Assembly (NCBI RefSeq): GCF_003285265.1
Contig: NZ_CP030239.1
Location: 2,814,501 to 2,878,500, forward strand
Direction of reading: 5' to 3'
DNA length: 64,000 nt
Origin: Paracoccus mutanolyticus
Lineage (GTDB): Bacteria; Pseudomonadota; Alphaproteobacteria; Rhodobacterales; Rhodobacteraceae
The first letter of the stretch is position 1; the number at the start of each line of letters is the position of its first letter. Both the position numbers and the translations under genes were made by a program. Positions 47,600-57,124 of the stretch are shown here, piece after piece. The notes under the pieces were generated by a model. That model worked only from the letters and a program-made list of their open reading frames with translations, did no database searches and was not told the origin of the DNA.

Positions 47600-48415
47600 G
47601 TGGAGACAATCGCAAAAATCAGGCGGCTACATTTTACCGAGGGCAAGGGGATCAAGACGATCTGCCGCGATCTGAAGCTGTCGAAGAAGGTGGTGCGGAA
47701 GGTGATCCGCACCGGGATTACGGAGTTCACCTATACCCGGACCGTGCAGCCACGCCCGAAGCTGGGTGCCTGGCTGGAGGAACTTAACCGGTTGCTTGAG
47801 ATCAATGCCGCGCGGGCCAGCCGGGAACGCCTGACGCTGATCCAGATCTACGAGGAACTGCGCGGCCTCGGTTATGAAGGCGGATATGATGCGGTCCGCC
47901 GCTATGCCTCGGTCCGGGCGCGCACTCAAAGCTCCGGTGCCTCGTCCGCCTTCGTGCCGCTGAGTTTTGCCCCCGGTGAAGCCTACCAGTTCGACTGGAG
48001 CCACGAGGTTGTCCTCATTGATGGGGCGACCACCACGATCAAGGTGGCCCATGTTCGCCTGTGCCACAGCCGGATGTTCTTCGTGCGGGCCTATCCACGC
48101 GAGACGCAGGAGATGGTGTTCGACGCCCATGATCGGGCTTTCGCCTTCTTCAAGGGCACCTGCACTCGCGGGATTTACGACAACATGAAGACAGCGGTGG
48201 AGACCATCTTCGTTGGCAAGGAGCGCCTCTACAATCGTCGATTCCTGCAGATGGCCAGCCATTATCTGGTCGATCCCATCGCCTGCACCCCGGCTTCGGG
48301 TTGGGAGAAAGGTCAGGTGGAGAGCCAGGTCGGCACGGTCCGCCAACGGTTCTTCTCGCCCCGGGTCAGGGTCAAGAGCTACGAGGAACTGAACGCTTGG
48401 CTTCTGGACAAAGTG
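47600..48415 (+). mobile_element. istA: IS21-family transposase IstA, 3' end missing
   Basis: From a GTG at 47600: METIAKIRRLHFTEGKGIKT and DLKLSKKVVRKVIRTG (HTH), then AYQFDWSHEVVLIDGATTTI (first Asp), GIYDNMKTAVETIFVGKERL (second Asp), GWEKGQVESQVGTVRQRFFS (catalytic Glu) and YEELNAWLLDK. About 270 of some 500 codons are intact, then IS66-related DNA follows. No istB is in the window. Confidence 0.9.
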
Positions 48416-48602
48416 CCAGCATGGCGTAGTCGATGGTTGCGAGCGCTTCCCACAAGTCGTTGGATTTGTATTTGAAACGATCACGTACCCATGCGGCGGC
48501 TGGGGCGAACTGGTAGCGTTCAATCCATTCGTCCATTTCTGCGGCGGTATGGCCAGAGCAGTTCGTGACGTCGTTCCGGACGGCGGTGACTGCGGTTGAC
48601 AT
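48416..48602 (-). CDS. Small unrecognised ORF next to IS66 sequence
   Basis: The minus strand from ATG 48602 reads TNCSGHTAAEMDEWIERYQF, APAAAWVRDRFKYKSNDLWE, ALATIDYAMLA. It directly follows the IS66 transposase stop and has plausible codon use; it may be a passenger of that element. Function unknown; the 3' end runs into istA. Confidence 0.45.
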
Positions 48603-48845
48603 TCATCGTTGCTGCCAAGCCCACGGTGCGAGTTCGTCGATGCGGTTGATCTTGTGATCGGCAATGTGGGTCAGCACCCAAGTTAGCCAAGCCTCGGGGT
48701 CGATGCAGTTCATGCGGGCCGTCTCGATGAGGGTGTAAGCGATGGCGGCGCGGTCGCCACCGCGGGGCGATCCGGCGAAGAGCCAGGCTTTCCGGCCGAG
48801 GGCAATGCCCCGTAGGGCGCGCTCTGCCGCATTGTTCTGTGACAC
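48603..48845 (-). mobile_element. tnpC: IS66-family transposase TnpC, C-terminal fragment
   Basis: The minus strand reads [60 protein letters not shown], ending IDELAPWAW..., TGA. The NnaERalRpialgRKnWlFagSxxGgxraAxiysLieTaklNgxdPxaWL motif contains the last catalytic Glu of IS66. Confidence 0.85.
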
Positions 48846-49327
48846 TTTGAAGGTGGTTGGCTAAGGAGTGTTCGACATGCGGCCCTTGCGCCGCGAGGGC
48901 CTTGACGACGCAAGATCTCAAGATCATCGGCCCGAGAATCGCCATGGCGCGCCTGGAACGACCTGCTCGGCAGGCAGGATCACCGTCCTGGATCATCCGC
49001 CGCACGGCCTGGCTGGTCGCCACGATAGCTTTCCGCGGCCTCGCGCAAGCGCAATCGCAAGCGGGCGGGCTTCTTCGTGCCGAGCGAAAGGCTGGATCCC
49101 GGCGGCCATGCGGAAGCGGGACGCGGATGGCGATCAGCAAGGTCGTGCACTTTACGCCGTGCCCATCCGGTCTAGGTGGCCGCAATCGGCGGCGGAAAAT
49201 CGCGTTGCCATGCTTTCCATCCGACAAGCGGCCTGCCCAGGTCCTGCAACCGGTCGCCCAGCGATTCGGAGTCGATGGACTGGCCATTGACGTTGCGGGT
49301 GATGATCAGGCGATCCTCGTCGGAAAA
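48846..49327. other. No recognised gene
   Basis: GC-rich open frames. Minus 49205-49315 (DRLIITRNVNGQSIDSESLG) is coding-like but unknown. Confidence 0.35.
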
Positions 49328-49441
49328 ATCGGCGATGATGTCCGCCATGCGCGCTGCGGAACAGTGCTGGCGGCTTCGGGTCGTGACACCCGGTGCCGAC
49401 CAAGCTGCGGAAAGGTCCGCCGCCAGGCCCGCGAAGTCGGG
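49328..49441 (-). pseudogene. Fragment: large serine recombinase (C-terminal region)
   Basis: The minus strand reads PDFAGLAADLSAAWSAPGVT TRSRQ, then ADIIADF. Recombinases of this group have the same dxxlaaxWxapgvtxRxrqrLvrALIxdIvvdvd stretch after the coiled coil. It is not part of the complete recombinase at 54261. Confidence 0.55.
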
Positions 49442-50905
49442 CATCGCGCGGCCGCGCCGGGGTATCCGTCGCCTACCCTGCATCGCTTCACCGCCATCAT
49501 CCGCACTCCTGGCACTTTTCCGGATACCGCGAGTTACAACCTCAGGTTCAGATCGTCAGGGTCGCGGCGGCATAGCGCCGTTCCGCAGCGATGCAGCGTT
49601 CGGACCGCGCCAGGACGGTGGCGAGCGCAAACCGGCGCTCGGCCTCCCTTTCTTCCTCTTCATAATCGGGCGCAATCCAGCGCGGCCTCGATCGCCCTCG
49701 GCTCGGCCGACGCGCAGAATCTCCGAGCGATCGCGCGCCACACGGGATCCGTCGAAGCTGATGGCAGCGCCGTAGGCCGTGCATGAGATTGGGCCGGTGC
49801 AGCGATAGACGCACGCCCCGGCAGGTAGCCGGCATAGGCGACGCCGCCGGCGGGGCCGGATTCCAGCATGTCCTCGGGGTGCGCGGCCGCTTCGGCCGAC
49901 ATGCACGCCGGCCGTCCTAGGCTTTGGCTGCCAGCAGCATCGTTCTGCCGTGTCCGCCCAATCGTCTGCGCGCCGGTCATCGCCAGGTCCACCCGCACGC
50001 CTCCGGCGGCGGCCAAGCGCCGTGGTCGGTGCCGGCCGTCGCCGTTCAACGTGTCGCTTCGCCCTTGGCATAGACATAGGCCCGGATGTCCTCGTAGACT
50101 GGATAGTTGCCGCCCACGGAATGGAAGCTTCCAGTGATAAAGTCCTTGGCCGCATCGCCGGCAGGGATCACATCCTCTTCCGAACCCGACCACCACCAGC
50201 CAATGATCCTGTCGTGCGCTGCCGAGCTGGCGAAACCGCTCGAAGATCAGCCGGATTACCTCGGGCCACAATCGATGAGGCGGGCAGATCGCCCGCCAGT
50301 ATAGCGAGGCCGCCGCGGTTCGGACCAGCCGCTCCGCCGCTCCAGAGCAAGGTTCGCCCACCTCAGCCACTTGCTGCCGGCCGCGAATGCCGAGCAGCAG
50401 GCGTTTCAGCCGGCCGGCAAGGGAAAGGAGATGCCATCGATTACCATTTCCTGCGCCGTCGACACGCCCGCACAGTTCGAGCAGGTGGCAGTCGCTGCCG
50501 GTGCGCGCATCGGCTTGATAGGCGCAAAGCAGAGCACGGCGCCGACTTCCCCGGCGCACAAGGCGGCGACAAGCTTCTCGAGCCGGGCCGGGCCACGCAT
50601 GCCGCTGCGCGCTGCGCAGGTGATCGTCGTCGATCACTGGGTGAACGACGTCCTGGAGTACCTGGGCAACGTGCCCCTGGACGAATACCGAACCCATCTG
50701 CACAACTTCTATGCGCTGCTGACCCAATTGGGCGTGCCGGTCGTTGGCGCACCTAGACCACCGACTTGCGCTGCTGACTGGTCACGTGGAAGGAGATCAC
50801 CCTCCGTCTCCTCTCCCGACTTGCTCGTTCCCGACCGCTTCGGCACATTTGTACAAAGCTGCGACTTGCCTGCTGGCGCTACCGAGGGCTCATTCCGCGC
50901 AACCG
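49442..50905. other. Mostly unassigned; one small recombinase piece
   Basis: On the minus strand 50197-50275 reads EVIRLIFERFRQLGSARQ, typical of the recombinase domain of large serine recombinases. Minus 50045-50145 (ITGSFHSVGGNYPVYEDIRA) and plus 50617-50750 (VNDVLEYLGNVPLDEYRTHL) are clean coding-like pieces of unknown family. Minus 49835-49905 (MLESGPAGGVAYAGYL) recalls hydantoinase A. Confidence 0.4.
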
Positions 50906-51100
50906 CTCCGAGTCGAACTGCACCAGCACCTGCCTGGGGCTCGACGGCCCGACTGGGACAGCTTCTTTGCGACCCTCGCCGACATGAACTTCGACGGCGT
51001 GCTGTCGAACTGCGTCTTCGCCTGGGAAGACCGCGCCGAGGATAGCGCAAGGTCCGTCCTGAAGCAAACCAAAGACTACGTCGCAAAATACTGGAAATGA
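50906..51100 (+). pseudogene. Fragment: sugar phosphate isomerase/epimerase (C-terminal)
   Basis: Residues HQHLPGARRPDWDSFFATLA, DMNFDGVLSNCVFAWEDRAE, SARSVLKQTKDYVAKYWK, TGA 51098-51100. It has the end of the xylose-isomerase-like TIM barrel with a metal-binding His at the start of the piece. Confidence 0.75.
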
Positions 51101-51144
51101 GGTCCAAGACCATGACCGTCAGAATTGGGTATCGGATCGGCAGC

Positions 51145-51310
51145 CATCGGCCACGACCGTCGACGCGGAGCCCGACGTTGAGCCCGTCCGTGCCTATGTC
51201 GACACGCTCGACCAACAGCGCCACAATGCGTGCCCCTGTTCGGCGGGGAAGAGTTCGTCCCAAAGCGGGTCGAACTGCTGCAGGGCCTCGCGGGCGTCGG
51301 CTTCGGTGAT
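51145..51310 (-). pseudogene. Fragment: large serine recombinase (C-terminal region)
   Basis: With one frame slip the minus strand reads ALQQFDPLWDELFPAEQG, RIVALLVERVDIGTDGLNVG LRVDG. The alxaFDPvWdxLxpxEqaRivxLLVexVxixxdGlxvrlr ending belongs to another recombinase subgroup than the piece at 49328. Confidence 0.7.
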
Positions 51311-51541
51311 GCCGTCGGCGTGGCCCCTGCGGATGTGGATTGGAGCGTGGTCATGGTAGAGTTGCCGTGTCGGGACAGGGGCGTCGGAGTGCGAAGAAGC
51401 GGGCAGGCCGAATTGACTATGAGCTGCGAGCTCGCGTTGTTATCTGGCCGCCCCTGCGACTATCCCGTCTGCGCTGCGAGCGCGTATCCGTAGATGTCGC
51501 ACAGCCCGCGCACTCCCCATCGGCAACAGGGAGGATTTTGC

Positions 51542-52660
51542 ATGCGATCCATTGGAATGGATGTCCACCGAAGCTTCGCGCAGGTCGCGATCCTTGAGGG
51601 AGGAAAGACGACAGAGATCAGGATCGATCTTGATCATGAAGCGGTGGTGGCCTTCGGGCAGGCCCTACGTTCAGATGACGAGGTCGTTCTGGAAGCGACC
51701 GGCAATACCGCGGCCATCGTCAGACTTCTGACACCTTTCGTGGCGCGGGTCGTCATCGCGAACCCGCTGCAGGTGAAGGCCATCGCCCATGCACGGGTGA
51801 AGACCGACAAGGTGGACGCCAAAATTCTGGCGCAACTTCATGCCGCAGGGTTCCTGCCAGAAGTCTGGGCCGCAGATGATCAGACGCTGAACCTGCGGCG
51901 CCTCGTTTCCGAACGCGCCGCAGCGGTGAGATCAATCCGCCGGGTCAAGAGCCGGGTTCAGGCTGTTCTGCATGCGAACCTTGTCGCCAAATATACCGGG
52001 CACCTGTTTGGCAAGGGCGGCAGGAGATGGCTGGCCTCGGCACCGCTGCCGAAGGCAGAACGTGATCTGCTGATCCGGCATCTGGATGAGTTGGACTGGC
52101 TGGGGGGTAAGCTGGCAAAACTGGACCAAACATTGGCGGGAATTGCACTCGACGACAGCCGAATGCGCAAGTTGATGAGCATCGCCGGGATCAATGTCGC
52201 GGTCGCCACTGCGGTTATCGCCGCGATCGGCGACATCTCCCGCTTTTCCGCACCGGATCGTCTCGCAAGCTATTTCGGGCTGACACCCCGGATCCGACAG
52301 TCCGGCGATCGCGGTGCCATCCATGGTCGGATCTCAAAGCAGGGGAATACGATCGGGCGCACCATGCTGATAGAGGCCGCCTGGTCGGCGGCTTCCGTGC
52401 CAGGCCCGTTGCGGGCCTTCTTTCTTCGGATCAAGGATCGCAAGGGGCACAACGTCGCCGCCGTCGCGACCGCGCGCAAGATTGCAGCGCTGATCTGGCA
52501 ACTGCTGACAAAGGAGGCCCCCTATCGATGGGCGCGCCCGGCCTTTGTCGCGATGAAGATGCGGAAGCTTGAGTTGCGCGCCGGGGCCCCGCGGGCTCAT
52601 GGGCCAGCAGGTCCGGGCCACGACTATTGGATCAAGGAAATCCGTCACCGGGAGATGGAA
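51542..52660 (+). mobile_element. IS110-family transposase, essentially complete
   Basis: ATG at 51542 follows GGGAGG. Reads MRSIGMDVHRSFAQVAILEG (first Asp), VVLEATGNTAAIVRLL, KTDKVDAKILAQL (acidic pair), AGINVAVATAVIAAIGDISR, LASYFGLTPRIRQSGDRGAI HGRISKQGN (C-terminal part with the conserved Ser region), MLIEAAWSAASVPGPLRAFF. About 370 codons, undamaged. The native end should be near 52650; the open frame then continues into foreign sequence to 53011. It is the cleanest IS110 copy here. Confidence 0.9.
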
Positions 52661-52977
52661 CTCCTCCAGCACGACATCCAGAAGTCGCATCATGACGTCT
52701 TCAACAGACACAGACCATCTTCAAAACCGAACAAGATCCTCGAGCGATGCCGGCAACCCACCGTCGCGCCATCTCGTCAAGGCTCAGCTTCGTCTGCCGC
52801 CAGCGCCCATGCGCTCCGAGAGGGAGGGAAGGCTGTAGCGGATCTCCATGCCAACGTCGATTTGCCCGGATGCGGGCAGTTGCAGGCAAACAGCCATCGG
52901 TTTCGAACACCGCCTTCATGTCGGCACGAAAGATGTTCTGATCGACATAGAAGTCGGCGGCAATCTTCGCGCCTGGT
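52661..52977. other. No recognised gene
   Basis: Minus 52745-52800 (QTKLSLDEMARRWVAGIARG) is coding-like but not assigned. The right end of the IS110 element should lie near 52700; no boundary is visible. Confidence 0.35.
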
Positions 52978-53090
52978 TTGCGGGTCGTGCCGGGCGATCC
53001 GGTGCGCCTGATGGCGGGTGGCATGGCCCCCGAGGCGCTGATCGAGCAGATCGCCACGGACATGGGCCTGCGCGATCCGATCTGGCAGCA
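52978..53090 (+). pseudogene. Fragment: dipeptide/oligopeptide ABC transporter permease DppB (N-terminal)
   Basis: Residues RVVPGDPVRLMAGGMAPEAL then IEQIATDMGLRDPIW. The vPGDPvxxmaG..atpexixxiRxxlGLdxPlw segment is the periplasmic part after the first helix of DppB. Bases 53091-53317 are unassigned. Confidence 0.7.
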
Positions 53091-53317
53091 TCGGGTCTTC
53101 GATCCCGGCATTCCCATCGGCCTGCATCGAGCCGTGAGAACCAGGCGACCTATTTCCTGCCGCATCTGCTGGCCCTTTCGGTCGCCGGAGAAGCGGTGCC
53201 GCCGCCGGGGGCGCGCCTAGGCCGTGCGGTCTCGTCCCGGGCATAGGCCCAGAGCCGCGCCGTTGTGCTTTCCAGTGCCGGGCGCCAGCATGCGCACCGG
53301 CGTGCATCGGCTAGATC

Positions 53318-53440
53318 GACCGGGTGACGCAATACGTGGGCGAGCGCGTCGTCTTCGGCCGCCCCATCGGCCAGAACCAGGGCGTGCAATTCCCCATCGC
53401 CGAGGCCTTCATCGAGGTCGAGGCCGCGAACCTGATGCGC
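53318..53440 (+). pseudogene. Fragment: acyl-CoA dehydrogenase (central part)
   Basis: Residues TQYVGERVVFGRPIGQNQGV then QFPIAEAFIEVEAANLMR. The A..Ya.eRxvFGrPIgqnQgvqfpiAeayiexeaA stretch is helix G of the C-terminal domain. Not contiguous with the C-terminus at 22726. Confidence 0.85.
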
Positions 53441-53516
53441 TCTGGCGGTAGCCGGCAGATGATGCGGCGCCCAGGCCAATATGGGCGAGGCGACCCGGTC
53501 CCGCCCGGCCGGCGCC

Positions 53517-53708
53517 GTCAGCGGAACAGCTGCGACAGATGGTCGTTCAGGTAGACGCCCTGCGGGTCCAGCTTGCGGCGCAATGCGCGGAAATCCTCGG
53601 CCCTGGGATAGATCGCGGTCACGTCCTCGCCGGTCAGGCGCAGGCGCCCGCCGCAACCGGCCAGGCGCGCCACTTGGCGCAGCTCCAGTTCCATCCGGGG
53701 GATGTGAT
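53517..53708 (-). pseudogene. Fragment: FAD-linked oxidase, arabinonolactone/alditol oxidase type (C-terminal)
   Basis: The minus strand reads MELELRQVARLAGCGGRLRL, TAIYPRAEDFRALRRKLDPQ, GVYLNDHLSQLFR then TGA. The lYpr.xdFlalrrklDPxGxFlNxyLxxlf ending is that of the VAO-type lactone oxidases. Confidence 0.75.
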
Positions 53709-54030
53709 CCGGGATCGGGCGACGCTTCGGTTTTCCTTCTCCTCGACGTCTGGTCAGCGTGACCCCAGCTATGTGAAGGCGGCGACCTCGCTGTCCTCGT
53801 CCTCGATCCGGGTTCAGTTCTCGAACCCGATCAACGTCAGGATCAGCCAGTTCGCACGGTTCACCGCCCAGATGGGCCAGGACCGCAGCGACCCCATCGG
53901 GCGTGGCCAGATCGGCCTCGACAGCCTCGGCATCCAGCTCCGCGGCGGTTTGGTGGATGGCGGGCTCATCGAGCGAGACGACTTAGTGCTGTATTCCCGA
54001 TCGAATGCCTAAACGATGGGGATGAGCGCG
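53709..54030. other. Unassigned; possible SDR piece on the minus strand
   Basis: Minus 53838-53960 reads AELDAEAVEADLATPDGVAA VLAHLGG, like the second strand-helix of a short-chain dehydrogenase (veaDLatpeGvaavl). The rest is blank. Confidence 0.35.
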
Positions 54031-54235
54031 TCACCCAGCCGATGCAGGCCGCTGTGTCCAGCGCGGATTGCGCCAGTCGATCCCTTCGAGAAGATAGCCA
54101 AGTTGGGCCGCCGAGACCGGAACGGCCGAGCCATTCTGGCTCACCGGCCAGATGAACTTCCCCGCCTCCAGCCGCTTCAGATACAGCGACATGCGGACCC
54201 CGTCGTGCCACAACACCTTGATCAGGTCACCCGAT
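54031..54235 (-). mobile_element. tnpB: IS66-family accessory protein TnpB, C-terminal half
   Basis: The minus strand reads GDLIKVLWHDGVRMSLYLKR, LEAGKFIWPVSQNGSAVPVS, AAQLGYLLEGIDWRNPRWT, stop at 54031. The kvLwxDGxGxxLyxKRLexGrFxWP motif defines TnpB. The N-terminal half is on the far side of the recombinase cassette (56836-56995), in the same orientation. Confidence 0.85.
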
Positions 54236-54260
54236 CACGTTTCATAATGCACCTCTTGTG

Positions 54261-56354
54261 TCAAAATCCGGGCAGAGGCATGGACCTGTCTGCCACCTTC
54301 TCAAGGGCTTGCCGTGGACGGCGCACAGCAATCTCCTGCAATCCTATCCGCACCGCCTCGGTCTCCAGCGCGTCAACCGGTATTTTCCAAGGCGCGGAAT
54401 ACATGATCTGCGTTGCGGGCAGAGTTTGCGATCGGATCAGCTTGTGCACCGAAGCGACGCATACGCCGAGCCGCTTGGCGGTAGCGTCGACACTCAAGGT
54501 CTTCGGGACCTCGGCATCAGGATCATAGGCCGGGATCGCGAGCTTGTCGCGCAACTCGGCGACACGAACGGTTGTCCATGTCTCCCCATCCTCGGTGCGG
54601 CAGCGCATCCGGTTGAGGGTGACGGCCAACTCCCTGTCAGGCCAGTGTCCGGCAAGCTTGCGGAGGACCTCCCGGGCTGTGAGCGGGCGACCTGGTGGGA
54701 ACCGACCCGTCTTGCGTCGGGCCAGTCTGACCTCGGTATGGCGTCCGCCGATCCAATGAATGAGGAGAATGAACTCGTTCTCCTCCGCGTCGATGTCGAT
54801 CACGACCTCCTCGATCAGCAGCCTGACCAGACGTTGTCTCGCGCGGGCATCGGTCCCAACCGCGTTCCAGACGGACGGCAGATCCGTGGCGAGCCGCATG
54901 AGAACGGCAGGATCGACCCCGGGTTTGGCCCGGAGCTCCGCGCCCAGTGCAGCAAGCTTGTGCTCTACCGCCGCGACCCGCTCCAGCGCCACGTTCCAGC
55001 GCGCCTCCAGGGTCCGGGCGACATGCCGTTTGGCAGGATCGACGTGCTCGTAGCGCCGCTCCGCCAGTTCCGCCGCATATCGGGCCTCATCGAGTTCCTT
55101 CTCGACCGCAAGCCGGACGGTCTCCTGCGCCTTGGCGGCCTGCTGCCCCGCCAGAAGGGCGGCCTGCACGGCCTGTCCGGAGACGGCCTCGAGAAGCTGG
55201 CTGGCAACAAGTGCATCGATACCTCCCCCGCCGGCACCGATGCACAGACCGGCCCCGACATGCCCGTCATCGCCGCGGCACTGATAACGGTGCGACAGGT
55301 CGGTCCCCGTCTTGTAGAACACCCGCATCATCCGGCCGCAGCGCGCGCAGCGGGCCATGCCCGACAACAGCGCCTGTCCGCCACGTCCCGATTTGCGGGC
55401 CGCGCGCTTCTGCATATGCGCGTTCTCTTCCAGCATGCGGCGGTTCTCCTCGTAGGCGCGCCAGTCGAGATATCCCTCGTGATTGTCCTTGATCAGCACG
55501 CTCCAGTCCGCGATCGCACGGTGGTGACCGCTGGTCTTGCGCGCTTGCCCATCGACCACCCCCGTCCGGTTCCCGGTCCGCCCAAAGGCATAAGCGCCAG
55601 CATAGATCGGGTTGTGCAGCACCTGCATCACGCTGTGATAGGCAGGCTTGCGCCAGGCGATCTTGCGCAAGGCGCCGTTCCGCAGCGCCACCGGCAGATG
55701 GATATCCGCCGCACGCAGCCACAGGAACACCTGCCGCCCGCTGCCCAACTCGCGGAACTTGGCGAAGATCAGACGGATGGCCTGCTGGACCCGTTCATCG
55801 GGATCCATCTCGATCCTGTCGTCCTCGCTCCAGCAGAAGCCCGGCGGAAGGGTGAAGCGCAGTTCGCCCCGGCTCGCCTTCGCGTCTCGGGCTGCCAGTC
55901 CGCGCTGGCGAAGGAGGCTCAGTTCGTATTCCGACATCGTTCCCTTCAGCCCCAGCAGCAGCCGGTCGTTCATCAGGCGGGGATCGTAGACCCCTTCCGG
56001 GTCAACCACCAAGGCTCCCGTCAGGGCGCAGAGATCGATCAGGTGATGCCAGTCGCGGCCATTGCGCGCGAGGCGCGAAGCCTCGATACAATAGACCGCT
56101 CCCACCGTCCCGGCACACACTTCCGCAACCAGGCGCTGAAAGCCCGGCCGCGCGATCTGACCGGAACCGGAGCGCCCGAGGTCCTCGTCGATCACCCGGA
56201 CCTCCGCAAAGCCCATGTCGCGGGCGGCTTCCGCCATCTGGTATTGCCGCTTTTGGCTCTCCAGGTTGCCAAGGACCTGGCTCATCGTCGACTGACGGAC
56301 ATAAACGAGCGCACTGCGGGCGAGATGCTCAACGGTGATCTTTGCATGCATCAT
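54261..56354 (-). CDS. Large serine recombinase, intact
   Basis: ATG at 56354 (minus) gives 697 residues. The N-terminal catalytic domain has ALVYVRQSTMSQV with the nucleophilic serine at residue 22, then DEDLGRSGSGQIARPGFQRL and EASRLARNGRDWHHLI. The recombinase domain follows (QQAIRLIFAKFRELGSGRQV, NPIYAGAYAFGRT), a zinc ribbon (CARCGRMM ... HRYQCRG), a coiled coil, and a C-terminal HTH-like part (VDATAKRLGVCVASVHKLIR). No frameshift. It likely catalyses integration/excision of its own cassette. Its ATG overlaps the stop of the longer frame upstream and the small ORF at 56329. Confidence 0.9.
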   Translation of the reverse strand: MMHAKITVEHLARSALVYVRQSTMSQVLGNLESQKRQYQMAEAARDMGFAEVRVIDEDLGRSGSGQIARPGFQRLVAEVCAGTVGAVYCIEASRLARNGRDWHHLIDLCALTGALVVDPEGVYDPRLMNDRLLLGLKGTMSEYELSLLRQRGLAARDAKASRGELRFTLPPGFCWSEDDRIEMDPDERVQQAIRLIFAKFRELGSGRQVFLWLRAADIHLPVALRNGALRKIAWRKPAYHSVMQVLHNPIYAGAYAFGRTGNRTGVVDGQARKTSGHHRAIADWSVLIKDNHEGYLDWRAYEENRRMLEENAHMQKRAARKSGRGGQALLSGMARCARCGRMMRVFYKTGTDLSHRYQCRGDDGHVGAGLCIGAGGGGIDALVASQLLEAVSGQAVQAALLAGQQAAKAQETVRLAVEKELDEARYAAELAERRYEHVDPAKRHVARTLEARWNVALERVAAVEHKLAALGAELRAKPGVDPAVLMRLATDLPSVWNAVGTDARARQRLVRLLIEEVVIDIDAEENEFILLIHWIGGRHTEVRLARRKTGRFPPGRPLTAREVLRKLAGHWPDRELAVTLNRMRCRTEDGETWTTVRVAELRDKLAIPAYDPDAEVPKTLSVDATAKRLGVCVASVHKLIRSQTLPATQIMYSAPWKIPVDALETEAVRIGLQEIAVRRPRQALEKVADRSMPLPGF

Positions 56355-56583
56355 TTTGCGCGCCCTCCGCCATCTTGTTCGCGGCCACCAGCAGCAGCTC
56401 GGCCAAGGCCTCCAGAATTGCGGGTGTCGCTGGTGCTGCCGGGGGACGGTTCCGGCTGTCGTCCAACGGCAAGCAGAGCTGCTTGGGCTTCGGTTGTTTC
56501 GGCTGCGAGAGGCGTTTGGGTCGGCAGGGCATGCGCATCCTCCTCTGGAATCGGTCTTCCAGAGCATGGAGCACCTCCGGCAT
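56329..56583 (-). CDS. Small basic ORF overlapping the recombinase start
   Basis: 84 codons on the minus strand, overlapping the recombinase start by 26 bases. It has RMPCRPKRLSQPKQPKPKQL, then PAILEALAELLLVAANKMAE, a basic region and an amphipathic helix. Small ORFs of this composition often precede this recombinase type. Function unknown. The overlap suggests translational coupling. Confidence 0.55.
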   Translation of the reverse strand: MPEVLHALEDRFQRRMRMPCRPKRLSQPKQPKPKQLCLPLDDSRNRPPAAPATPAILEALAELLLVAANKMAEGAQNDACKDHR

Positions 56584-56830
56584 GACGCATCAGATCCAAG
56601 GTTCGGGCGAGCGCTTCCAAGGCCTCAAGCGCGACGAGGGGCGGTCCGCTGTCCAGCAGCGAACAGTAGGCGGGATCGCACATCCAGGGCGGCAGGGTTC
56701 GGAAAAATCCGGGTCGCTCTTCTACCAGGATCGAGTCCGAACCGTGTCGGCGGCCGCCATCACGGGCGTGCAGAACCCGGCCGAATAGCGGGTGCCAGGG
56801 ATATTCGATCCGCAAATCTCGCAGTTTGTA
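56575..56830 (-). CDS. Small DUF5372-like ORF upstream of the recombinase
   Basis: The minus strand reads LRDLRIEYPWHPLFGRVLHA, ILVEERPGFFRTLPPWMCDP, AYCSLLDSGPPLVALEALEA. PWHPLxGxxxxV and the LPxWMcd segment resemble DUF5372-type proteins found beside recombinases. The frame stays open to 56351, so the true end is not certain; the last part overlaps the 84-codon ORF in another frame. Confidence 0.5.
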
Positions 56831-56835
56831 TGTAC

Positions 56836-56995
56836 AAGAGCTTCGATCGCCACGCCGACCGCGGAACGCAAACACCGCACCGCCGGATCTGCTTCTAGCA
56901 CCGCCTGGCCTGCGCCGCCAAGGCCGCGAAGCCCTTGCGCATGTCCGTCACCCCGCCGCGAGCCACACCCGCGTGGTGGCCGGCACCGGGATCAT
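56836..56995 (-). mobile_element. tnpB: IS66-family accessory protein TnpB, N-terminal half
   Basis: ATG at 56995 (minus) starts MIPVPATTRVWLAAG; adding one base to the C-run at 56951-56954 continues VTDMRKGFAALAAQAQAVLE ADP. In another frame FAFRGRRGD follows. These are the TnpB start (vwlatgxtDMRkGfxgLaxxvq) and its middle. The recombinase cassette begins directly after. Confidence 0.7.
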
Positions 56996-57124
56996 GCCGT
57001 CAGACCCCGAGCAGCCGCGCCAAAGCCTCGGGTCTAGCGCCCCGTGATCCGCAGCCCTGCCCGCCATGCAGGTTCGATCGCGAATCTATGCCCCCTGTCC
57101 GGCGATCTGCTGGACGTCGAGGCG

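Noticed and set aside
54258..56585. A 775-codon open frame on the plus strand
   Set aside because: It is the mirror of the serine recombinase on the minus strand, which has all catalytic motifs. The plus frame is open only because of GC-rich codon structure.
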